DNA of 64,000 nucleotides, from the NCBI RefSeq assembly GCF_009725995.1, contig NZ_RCNS01000003.1:1351859-1415858 (forward strand), given 5' to 3'. Below the pieces are notes generated by a model, which was not told where the DNA came from, did no database searches, and was given only the letters and a program-made list of their open reading frames with translations. This DNA is from Zobellia laminariae. GTDB taxonomy: Bacteria > Bacteroidota > Bacteroidia > Flavobacteriales > Flavobacteriaceae. The translations under genes were made by a program, and so were the position numbers. Every line of letters begins with the position of its first letter. Position 1 is the first letter of the stretch. This document shows, one piece after another, positions 52,653 to 61,835 of the stretch.

Positions 52653-53498
52653 TTATTTGGTAATTCCTATTCCTTCGGATATGAGCTTAAATCCTTCTGT
52701 ATATACTTCTTCTACCGGAGAGTAGTTGCGCCATACATTAATTGCATTTGCAAACTCTGGTATAGTAGTACTGAAAGCTTCTATGGTAACCCACCCTTTA
52801 TATTTAATTTCATTTAAAGCGGAAAAAACATCTGGCCAGTTTACTTGCCCCCTACCAGGTGTTCCTCTATCATTTTCACTTATGTGAACATGCTTTAGGT
52901 AAGGAGCTATGGTTTTAATAGCACCAGATTGACTTTTTTCTTCAATGTTAGCGTGATGCGTATCAAACATAGCACCCAAATTTGGATGGTTTACTTCTTT
53001 GACCATATCACCTAAATCTGCCATGGTATTATATAAATAACACTCAAATCTATTTACGGCTTCCGGAGTAAGAATAATATTGGCTCCTTTGGCATATTCA
53101 GCAGCTTTAAATAACATCTCATTACTCCATTTCTTTTCTTCCAGGGTTGGTGGTTTTCTTGTAAAGAGAGCGAATGTAGAATGAAAAGGTCCGCACAAAA
53201 CTTCGGCATTGGCAGCCGCTCCCATATCAATGGACCATTTCAATCGCTCCAAACCTGCTTCCCTAACTTTTTTGTCGGGACTTGCAATATTTTCCTCGGC
53301 AGATAATGATGCTACCCCGGTAACGCCCATATCCATACCAGAAAAATGGTTGCCTAATTCTGAATAATACTTTTCACTACCCTCGCCAAAGAATAGTTCA
53401 ATCCCGTCATATCCAGTTTTTTTTAAATCATCTACAATACCAAAGTGCTGCTCGGTGACGTGATTTGTCCAAAGCAACATATTCATTCCTATTTTCAT
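52653..53498 (-). CDS. TIM-barrel sugar epimerase/isomerase (tagatose/psicose 3-epimerase-like)
   Basis: A 281-residue AP-endonuclease-2-like TIM barrel. The four metal/catalytic positions of D-tagatose and D-psicose 3-epimerases are present: Glu146 in ILTPEAVNRFECYLYNT, Asp179 in GAMFDTHHANIEE, His205 in HVHISENDRGTPGRG, and Glu240 in GWVTIEAF. The RGTPGRG loop is very characteristic of that group. Hydroxypyruvate isomerase (Hyi) is a related alternative name. There is no signal peptide, so it works in the cytoplasm on a keto sugar or a similar substrate. It lies directly upstream of the ThuA gene and about 200 bases from the AraC regulator, all on the minus strand, which suggests one catabolic locus. 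Confidence 0.88.
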   Translation of the reverse strand: MKIGMNMLLWTNHVTEQHFGIVDDLKKTGYDGIELFFGEGSEKYYSELGNHFSGMDMGVTGVASLSAEENIASPDKKVREAGLERLKWSIDMGAAANAEVLCGPFHSTFALFTRKPPTLEEKKWSNEMLFKAAEYAKGANIILTPEAVNRFECYLYNTMADLGDMVKEVNHPNLGAMFDTHHANIEEKSQSGAIKTIAPYLKHVHISENDRGTPGRGQVNWPDVFSALNEIKYKGWVTIEAFSTTIPEFANAINVWRNYSPVEEVYTEGFKLISEGIGITK

Positions 53499-53700
53499 TA
53501 TATAATGGTTAGTTAATAATTGTATTATTTACTGATGGAAAATTTATATCTGGCGTTCTATACTATTTAGTTTTTCCACATTTAAATTTCGAACAGCAAA
53601 CAAATCTAGTATTAAATGAAACTTCAAAATTCCTGTATCTTCTTAAAGACTGGTACTTTTTTTCCATTTAAAAAGACATTTACTGCCCAATTCCGTTCTT

Positions 53701-54582
53701 TTATACTGGTTTTCGAATGTTCAGAAACAACTTCCTATACTCAAGTGGACACATTTCTGTAATAGATTTAAATTGCCTGTTAAAATTAGATAATGCATTA
53801 TATCCGCATTCATAACTTATCTGAGAAATATTAAAATTATCCTCCAAAAGCAATTTTCTAGCATGCCCAATACGTATCTCATTAACAAAGCGAGTAAATG
53901 TTTTATTGGCTCGAGGCTTAAAATATCTACAGAAAGATGTTGTGGTCATATTTAGCAAGCTAGCAGCTTCATCCAATGATATATTTGTCTTAAAATTTGT
54001 CATTACATAGTCATATACCTTCCGCATCTTTTCCGCATCGCCTCCTTTAAATGCATTCATATAATTAGGACTGGCCAACATGGTATACTCAGTACTGTTT
54101 GCCAATGTATCCAATATCTCAAGAAGTTTTAAAATTCGTTTAAAACCTTTTTGTTTATCTAACTCTAAAAGAAATTTAATTATAATATCCCTAGTTTCTC
54201 CATGAAACTCTATACCCCTAAGAGAGTGCGCTACAAGTCTATTAATTTTGTAAAACTCTTCCATCTCAAGAAGAGGTTCACTTAAGAGTACGTGATCAAA
54301 ATAAATTACCAACCCCCGTGTAGTTAATTTACTATCCTTCTCAAAATAGGCATTATCATTTCTCCATAAGTGAGGTAGATTAGGACCTGTCATGACCAAA
54401 TCTCCCTTCTTAAAGTTGTGTACGTGATCACCAATAAAACGAGTCCCCTCACCCTCCATTATGTAAGAAATCTGGAATTCTGGATGAAAGTGCCAATTGG
54501 GGTTAAAAAAGGGACCTTTTAGGTCTTTATAGATAAAAGTTTCCTTTGGCGTCAATGTCTTTTCAATACTAGGAGCACTCAT
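53701..54582 (-). CDS. AraC-family transcriptional regulator
   Basis: A 293-residue regulator with an N-terminal cupin-type sensor (about 20-95; FFNPNWHFHPEFQISYIMEG and GPNLPHLWRN are the usual sugar-binding-fold segments) and a C-terminal double helix-turn-helix (about 190-290) with SLDEAASLLNMTTTSFCRYF and FNISQISYECGYNALSNFNR. It is not of the hybrid two-component type often tied to Sus loci. It lies between the epimerase gene on its own strand and the divergent SGNH-haem gene, so it probably controls one or both units. The effector is unknown, and a carbohydrate is the natural guess. Confidence 0.93.
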   Translation of the reverse strand: MSAPSIEKTLTPKETFIYKDLKGPFFNPNWHFHPEFQISYIMEGEGTRFIGDHVHNFKKGDLVMTGPNLPHLWRNDNAYFEKDSKLTTRGLVIYFDHVLLSEPLLEMEEFYKINRLVAHSLRGIEFHGETRDIIIKFLLELDKQKGFKRILKLLEILDTLANSTEYTMLASPNYMNAFKGGDAEKMRKVYDYVMTNFKTNISLDEAASLLNMTTTSFCRYFKPRANKTFTRFVNEIRIGHARKLLLEDNFNISQISYECGYNALSNFNRQFKSITEMCPLEYRKLFLNIRKPV

Positions 54583-54885
54583 AAATTTTCTTTAGAAATT
54601 CATTTAAACATCAATATAAGATAAAAAAGTACCAACTTTTAATAAGATACAGGATAAATTAATTCAAAATCTATCATAGTTTTGTCTACACTCACACTAA
54701 CATTCTTATTTAATTGGTAATTTTTTAAAAATAGCTCAGCTATTTCAAATACAAATTCCGATATTAACAAGTGTAAAAAGTACAATAATAACTTAAACTT
54801 ATTAATTTCGGGCAATTCAATTAAAATAATACCTTAAACTGAACCATAATTAGCTCTTTGCTCAAAACAAATTATTCTACATATT
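54583..54885. other. Divergent promoter region between the AraC and SGNH-haem genes
   Basis: 303 AT-rich bases with no supportable gene. It contains TACAATAATAACTT then AACTTATT near 54781-54803, which resembles an element upstream of the SusC gene (58321-58340). It is a natural place for AraC binding. No exact TAnnTTTG was found at a convincing distance. Confidence 0.5.
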
Positions 54886-57800
54886 ATGAAAATCATTAAT
54901 AAAATCGGCCTAGGAAAGCTCATCCTCACTTGTGCCGTCGCAATTTGCTTTATAGCATGTAGCGAAAAAGAAAACAAAACCTTAATTGTAGGGAAAAACT
55001 CCCGGATTGTTTTAGTAGGAAATAATTTAGGTTCTAGGATGATGGAATTTGGGCACTTTGAAACAGAGATGCAGCTAAGATTCCCTAATGATTCTTTATT
55101 TATCAGAAATATGGCAGATGGCGGAAACACTCCGGCGTTTAGACCTCATGCTGCACGAAAGTCACCGTGGGCTTTTCCCGGCGCAGATAAATTTGAGCAC
55201 GATTCAGGAAGTAGAATACATTTTATTGAAGATGACAAAGGACATCAGTCTGGTAGTGTAGGTCATTTTCCAACTCCAGATGAATGGATTACAAGCTTAA
55301 AACCAGATATCGTCATAGCCTTTTTTGGTTATATCGAATCTTTTGAAGGTCAAGAAGGCCTTGAAAATTACCGAGAAGAACTTCGTGCGTTTATTAAACA
55401 TACTATAAGCACAAAGTATAATGGAATAGCACCACCCCAACTAGCCATTGTTTCTCCTATTGCTTTTGAAAATCTTTCTGATAAGATGGATTTACCTGAT
55501 GGCACTAAAGAGAACAGAAATTTATCCCTCTATACTGAGGCTATGAAAGAAGTAGCTAATGAAGAAGGTGTGCTCTTTGTAGATGCTTTTGATGCTTCTA
55601 AAAAATGGTACGAAACCGAAAGTGAAGACCTTACGCAAGATGGATTTCAACTAACGGATTCAGGTTACAAAAAATTCGGAAAGTTGTTGGCCGATGATAT
55701 TTTTGGAAGTAAGCAAACTGACGAAACCAACCGCCAATTGGTACATGAAGCCGTTAGCGAAAAAAACTGGTTTTGGCTAAATGATTTCAAAATACCTAAC
55801 AGTGTTCACGTTTACGGAAGACGCTATGATCCTTTTGGGCCAGATAACTATCCTTTTGAAATAGCTAAAATTCGTGAAATGACCGCTATACGAGATACTG
55901 CTATCTGGCAAGCCATTCATGGCAACCAAATGGACTTGGCCGCTGCAGATGCCAAAACAAAAAAAACTTCCGCCAGTAGAAACGAATTATAAAGAAAGTG
56001 AAAAGAACGGAGATCCTAAGTACCTTTACGGCGAAGAAGCCCTAGCACAAATTAAAACCGCTCCGGGCTACAAAGTAGAACTTTTTGCATCAGAAGAGCA
56101 ATTCCCAGATTTAGCTAATCCGGTTCAAATGTCTTTTGACAATGAAGGAAGATTATGGGTAGCAGTAATGCCAAGTTATCCGCATTACAAGGCTGGTGAC
56201 AGCAAACCCAATGACAAACTTTTAATTTTTGAAGATACGGACGGAGATAACAAAGCTGATAAGCAAACCGTTTTTGCAGACGGTTTACACCTTACTATTG
56301 GTTTTGAATTTGCTCCAGAAGGAGTTTACATGTCCCAAGGAACAAATTTAATCCTTCTAAAAGATACCGATGGTGATGATAAAGCGGATAAAAAAGAAAT
56401 TATTTTAAGTGGTTTTGACGATCACGACACCCACCATGCTATTAGTGCCTTTACCACAGACCCATCAGGTGCAATCTACATGGGCGAAGGTACTTTTCTC
56501 CATTCCAATGTAGAAACAGCTTATGGTAGTGTTAGGGGTAGTAACGGGGGATTTTACAGATATAGCCCACAAAGACATCACCTAGAACGTACGGCACAAC
56601 TTGCTATTCCCAACCCGTGGGGTATTGCTTTTGATGAATGGGGTCAGCCTTTCTTTGAGCATACTTCCGGTCCTGCTGCTACATGGATGATGCCCGGTAC
56701 AATTATTCCACGTTATGGCGTTAGCTCTCCTATACCAGAAAATTTAATCGAAAAAGACCACTTAGTACGTCCTACCTCTGGATTGGAATTTGTTTCCAGC
56801 AGTCATTTTCCTGACAATGTTCAAGGTGATATGCTTATAAATAATACCATAGGGTTTAGAGGAACAAAACAACATAAAATGGTAGATGACCCAAAAACTG
56901 CGGGTTACCTTAGTGAGCACAGACAAGACCTTATTTTTTCGGATGACAAAAACTTCAGACCAGTAGATATGGAATTTGCTCCTGATGGTTCGCTCTACTT
57001 TTTAGATTGGAGCAATGTGCTGATCGGTCATATGCAGCACAATGCACGCGATCCATTAAGAGATCATGTTCATGGAAGAATATATAGAGTTACCTATCCT
57101 TCTAGGCCGTTGGTAAAACCTGCAAAAGTTGCCGGTGCCACTATTGAAGAACTGTTAGAAAACTTAAAACTTTCTGAATATAGAACTCGTTACCGTACTA
57201 AAAGAGAATTACGTGCACGTGACGCAGATGAAGTTTTAGCTAAATTAAAACCATGGGTTGCCAACCTAGATAAAAACGATGCGAATTATGAGCATAATCT
57301 ATTGGAAGGCCTTTGGGTTACTTGGGGATTAAACAAGATAGACAAAGACTTATTAGTACAATTATTACAGGCTAAAGATTTTAGGGCTCGTACTGCGGCA
57401 GTTGAAGTTCTAAGATATAATGGTCACCAAATTGACAATCAAGCAGACTTGTTAATGCAAGCCGCTAAAGATGACAACCCTAGAGTACGTCTTGAAGCAT
57501 TAGTAGCTGCATCTAGATTAGGGAAGGACCTTGGTATTCCTATTATTACCGAAGCCGGAAAAAAAGGACTTGACAAATGGATGGAACGCCCTTACGAAGC
57601 AGCTCTGGCACATTTAAATGGACATAGAGCTGGCGAAAAAGCAAAAGACGTCATTGAAACTGACCTAAAAGGAAAAGATTTAGAACTTTTAATGGCAGGA
57701 CAAGAAATTTACGAACGCGATGGTTATTGTGCTACATGCCACCAACCCGACGGTCAAGGACTTACCGCTTCTGGATTTCCACCTCTAGCAGGTTCTAAAT

Positions 57801-58087
57801 GGGTAACCGGTAGTGAAGAAAGATTAATTAAGTTGACTACAAAAGGTATCATGGGACCTATTGAAGTAAAAGGAAAAAAATATCCTGGTCAAGTACCAAT
57901 GACTCCATTCGGAAAATTACTAAATGAGGAAGAAACTGCTGCTGTCCTTACCTATGTTAGGAACACTTTTGGAAACAAAGCATCTGCAATTTCTCCTGAA
58001 AAAGTAAAAGAAGTTCGTGAGAAAATAAAAGATAAGGAAGGTTTCTATTCTCCAGAAGAATTACTGCAGGAACATCCTATGAAATAA
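54886..58087 (+). CDS. SGNH-like / PVC-type haem-binding dehydrogenase-like lipoprotein, frameshifted at an A8 run
   Basis: About 1066 residues once repaired. The first part (54886-55992) has a lipobox FIACSEKE (Cys25) and an SGNH-hydrolase-like domain (about 40-270), in which the DxxH catalytic motif reads DGFQLTDSGY, with Gln in place of His. The second part (55919-58087) has a beta-propeller (PVC-type 'membrane-bound dehydrogenase' domain), HEAT-like helices, and a C-terminal cytochrome c with the CATCH haem motif (57728-57742). The frames join at A8 (55969-55976); removing one A gives one protein. I read it as a single fused gene. It is a putative periplasmic electron-transfer oxidoreductase; substrate unknown. 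Confidence 0.82.
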
Positions 58088-58115
58088 TTGAACAAATACC
58101 ATTCTACCATTTTTT

Positions 58116-58148
58116 AAAAAGGGACATTCATATGAATGCCCCTTTTTT
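58116..58148 (+). terminator. Terminator after the SGNH-haem gene
   Basis: AAAAAGGG.CATTC pairs with GAATG.CCCTTTTT (one internal mismatch) over an ATAT loop, followed by a T-run, 28 bases past the stop codon. Confidence 0.85.
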
Positions 58149-58643
58149 ATTTGCCATAACACCGCAATTAATTTTTAGCAATTCTTCAGAATAGCGCTTT
58201 TTTCAATTTTAGCAAAATTCCTACTATTTTATCCTTCACATAAATTACAAAAATCTACTTTATTATTTAATATTTTATTCTTGCTGCCACTGTTAAAAAT
58301 TGAAAACCGCCCTTTTATTTTACAATAAGTTCAACTTATTCCAAAACGTGGAATAGCTCAATTTTACTATGCTAACACTGTATTTTCATGCGATATAGAT
58401 TTCAATGAATTTATATCAAAATTGTACATCAAGAAATACACCCTTACTTCTACATTAAAAATACCTTTATGAAATTCAAAAAGTAAGGTATTCAAAAAAA
58501 TGAATGTCGTAAAATATCAAATAATCAAAATATGACAATATAATGCCACTAATTGCAAAATTACAGGTGTACTGGCTTCCTTCATCAGTATATATTTACC
58601 AACATAACCCCCTAACTGATTCAACAACTTAAACAATTAAACT
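58149..58643. other. Long leader/intergenic region upstream of the SusC gene
   Basis: 495 bases without a gene. It holds AATAAGTT-C-AACTTATT (58324-58340), a perfect 17-base palindrome, directly joined to ATTCCA (58338-58343) / TGGAAT (58349-58354). These are candidate operators for the SusC-SusD genes. The rest is AT-rich and featureless to me. Confidence 0.5.
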
Positions 58644-61600
58644 ATGACTCCAATGTTATCATCTTTTAAGATCAAACACGTTTGTATCTTATTAGGTATT
58701 CAAATTGTATGTCTCCAATCAGCTTTTGGAGCAAGTATATCTGTCGATAGTATCGATAGTTATACGAACAGAAACGACGCAGTTCGGTATACTCTACCGA
58801 AGACACAAGGCAATGTGATTACAGGTACTATAAATGACCAAGATAATCAACCGCTACCAGGTGCCAGCATTATTGAAAAAGGCACAACAAATGGTGTGAC
58901 AACAGATTTTGATGGTAATTTTTCTATTGAAGTAAGTAGCCAAGATGCGGTACTGATTGTCTCCTATATTGGCTATTCGCCCAAAGAAATTTCCGTTAGT
59001 GGCCAGGACAACATTACAGTAAGCCTAGAAGAAAATGCTTCAGCTTTAGACGAGGTAGTTCTTATTGGTTACGGCTCCCAAAAGAAAAGCGATTTAACCG
59101 GTGCAGTAGGTTCAGTAAAAGCGGAAGAATTGGCCGAACGCCCTGCCGCCTCAATGAACCAAGCCATTGCCGGTAAGGTTTCTGGGGTTAATATAACTTC
59201 TGGATCAGGTAGACCAGGTGGTAGAACTGTAGTTAGAATTCGTGGTAATACTTCCGTAAGTATCGCCAACACGCCACTTTATGTAATTGATGGTGTTATT
59301 CTTAGCGCTGCTAGCTTACCAAACGGAAGTACGCCTATTGACTACATGAACCCAAATGATATTGAATCTATTGAAGTTTTAAAAGATGCTTCTGCAACAG
59401 CAATTTATGGGGCAAGAGGGGCAAACGGTGTTATCTTGGTAAGTACCAAAAGAGGTACTACTAATGGAGGTGGCCGTCTTAATTACGATGTAGATTTTAG
59501 TATAGGAACACTACCTAAAAAACTCAATCTACTTAATTCCGAAGAATTTCTTCAAGTAGAGGAGACTGCATATGCCAATGCAGAAAAATTTGACCCCGAA
59601 GGATGGGCTGGAGGTAGATACACAGACCCTACTCTAAAAAGAACAGACCCTAGACTTTTTGATTCCGAAGGCAACCCCTTATACGATACAGATTGGCAAG
59701 ATGAAGCCATAAGAACTTCCTTTACACAAAATCATCAACTTTCCTTTACAGGAGGTACTCAAAAAGGTAATTATGGTCTTTTTATGGGTTTCCGTGATGA
59801 ACAAGGATTGATTGTAGAATCTTGGTTAAAACGATATTCAGCTAGATTTACTATGGATTCTGATATCACAGACTGGTTAAGAGTTGGTGGTAGTTTAGGC
59901 TATAATGATCAAAATGAAAAGCAAGTAGACCAACTTGGTGGTGGTGGCATTACCACTATGAGACAGGTGTTTGAAGCGCTTCCTATAATTCCGGTAACTT
60001 ATGAAGATGGAACCTGGGGATCTAACATTGATTACCCTGGCATGGAAGGTGGCGGAAGCCCCGTTGCAGTTGCGAACGATAGAAGGTATTTTCTTAAAAC
60101 GCAATCTGTAATAGGTAATTTTTATAGTAATATTTCCTTCCATAAAAACTTACAGCTACGAACTACATTAGGCGCCAACGTCATCAATCAAAGGAACGAT
60201 TACTACGGGGGTCGTGATTTACGATATATTGCTAGACCTGACGGTGCTGCTTATGTAGAAAACGGTCGTTACAATTCATGGCAATTTGAAAACTATTTAA
60301 CGTATAATAAAGATTTTGAAAATGAAAATTCATTAACAGCAATGGTAGGGCTATCCTGGCAACATATAGATGAATTCAAATCAAAAGCTGAGACTAGAGG
60401 ATTTGCAGATGATTTTTATGGTTTTAACAACCTTGGTGCTGGATCTAATCCACAAACACCAACCTCAAGTAAAATTGCATATGGTCTAAATTCTTATTTT
60501 GGACGTGTAAATTACAATCACCAAAACAAATACTTAGTAACCTTAACCGGTAGAGCAGATGGTTCTTCAAAATTTGGACCAGAAAATCAATTTGCCTTTT
60601 TCCCATCTGCGGCATTGGCATGGAGAGCATCTAACGAAGATTTCTTATCACAAAGCGAAACCATTTCTAATTTAAAGCTGCGTGCCAGTTACGGAGCAAC
60701 GGGTAATTCTGAAATTCCCGCATATAGAGCTTTAGCTGGTCTAGAAAGTGGAACGGTAATTTTTGCTGGTGACCGTGCATCATATAGCATTCCACAACGT
60801 ATGGCTAATTCCGATTTAAAATGGGAAAAAACAAATCAATTAGATGCTGGCCTTGAAATAGGTTTTTTAAATAACCGTATTGCTTTAGAGGTTGATGTAT
60901 ACCGTAAATTAACCACAGATATGCTTCTTAATGCGCCTGTACCTTCTACCAGTGGATTCTCAAATGTTTTTAGAAATGTGGGAAGCATGGAAAACAAGGG
61001 TATAGAAATTACTTTGAATACCACCAATATAGATAATGAAGTTTTTGGATGGGATTCAAATTTTAATATTTCTATCAATAAGAACGAAGTAGTATCATTA
61101 ACAGGAGGCTCGGATATTTTCTTAGGTTCAACACTTATTCGTGAAGGAGAACCAGTAGGTACTTTCTTTGGATACATTGATGAAGGTACGTGGAATACAG
61201 ACGAGGCTGCACAAGCTGCTATTTACGACAGACTTCCTGGTGACATTAAATACAGAGACCTAAATGATGATGGCGCTATTAACAGTGATGACAGAGCTAT
61301 CCTAGGAAAAGGTATACCTGATGGTTTTGGAACTTTTTCCAATACATTTAGATATGGAAATCTAGAACTATTAGTAGACCTTCAGTTTCAATACGGGAAT
61401 AGTATTATGTATCGTGATGAACACTCTGCGGAAGATCGCCAAACTATAGCTAACAGCTTTTCAACAGTTCTGAACGCTTGGACACCAGACAATCAAGATA
61501 CAAATATTGCACAGATAAGACCAATAGCAGCCGGTTACGACACTAATAATGATTCTGGAAAATTAAAAGATGCTTCTTTTATCAGAGGAAGGAACTTAAT

Positions 61601-61814
61601 GCTTTCTTATGTCTTTAAACCTGAACTGACTGAGCGTTTGCATTTAAACCGATTAAGATTATACACCTCAGTACAGAACTTCTTTGTATCCACAAAATAT
61701 CCAGGCTATGACCCGGAAAGTTCTAATGGTAGTCAGGCCTTCGACCAAGGTTTTTCGCTATACGATTACCCAAGACCTCGCACATTTATGATAGGGCTTA
61801 ATGTTGGATTGTAA
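58644..61814 (+). CDS. SusC/RagA-type TonB-linked outer-membrane receptor
   Basis: A 1056-residue outer-membrane importer that takes up oligosaccharides or peptides together with its SusD-type lid. Order: signal peptide (about 1-29, ending SAFGA), an unusual 25-residue spacer, a CarboxypepD_reg-like domain (about 55-135; VITGTINDQDNQPLPGASII), the TonB-box/plug region with SALDEVVLIGYGSQKKSDLT and the RGxxS-type DASATAIYGARGANGVILVS, then a large barrel. Powered by ExbB-ExbD-TonB (encoded at 38-40 kb). The substrate cannot be read from the sequence. The SusD-type partner gene starts 21 bases later. No glycan-degrading enzyme gene follows before the rRNA region. Confidence 0.95.
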   Translation: MTPMLSSFKIKHVCILLGIQIVCLQSAFGASISVDSIDSYTNRNDAVRYTLPKTQGNVITGTINDQDNQPLPGASIIEKGTTNGVTTDFDGNFSIEVSSQDAVLIVSYIGYSPKEISVSGQDNITVSLEENASALDEVVLIGYGSQKKSDLTGAVGSVKAEELAERPAASMNQAIAGKVSGVNITSGSGRPGGRTVVRIRGNTSVSIANTPLYVIDGVILSAASLPNGSTPIDYMNPNDIESIEVLKDASATAIYGARGANGVILVSTKRGTTNGGGRLNYDVDFSIGTLPKKLNLLNSEEFLQVEETAYANAEKFDPEGWAGGRYTDPTLKRTDPRLFDSEGNPLYDTDWQDEAIRTSFTQNHQLSFTGGTQKGNYGLFMGFRDEQGLIVESWLKRYSARFTMDSDITDWLRVGGSLGYNDQNEKQVDQLGGGGITTMRQVFEALPIIPVTYEDGTWGSNIDYPGMEGGGSPVAVANDRRYFLKTQSVIGNFYSNISFHKNLQLRTTLGANVINQRNDYYGGRDLRYIARPDGAAYVENGRYNSWQFENYLTYNKDFENENSLTAMVGLSWQHIDEFKSKAETRGFADDFYGFNNLGAGSNPQTPTSSKIAYGLNSYFGRVNYNHQNKYLVTLTGRADGSSKFGPENQFAFFPSAALAWRASNEDFLSQSETISNLKLRASYGATGNSEIPAYRALAGLESGTVIFAGDRASYSIPQRMANSDLKWEKTNQLDAGLEIGFLNNRIALEVDVYRKLTTDMLLNAPVPSTSGFSNVFRNVGSMENKGIEITLNTTNIDNEVFGWDSNFNISINKNEVVSLTGGSDIFLGSTLIREGEPVGTFFGYIDEGTWNTDEAAQAAIYDRLPGDIKYRDLNDDGAINSDDRAILGKGIPDGFGTFSNTFRYGNLELLVDLQFQYGNSIMYRDEHSAEDRQTIANSFSTVLNAWTPDNQDTNIAQIRPIAAGYDTNNDSGKLKDASFIRGRNLMLSYVFKPELTERLHLNRLRLYTSVQNFFVSTKYPGYDPESSNGSQAFDQGFSLYDYPRPRTFMIGLNVGL

Positions 61815-61835
61815 TAATATTAAAAAGATAAAAAA

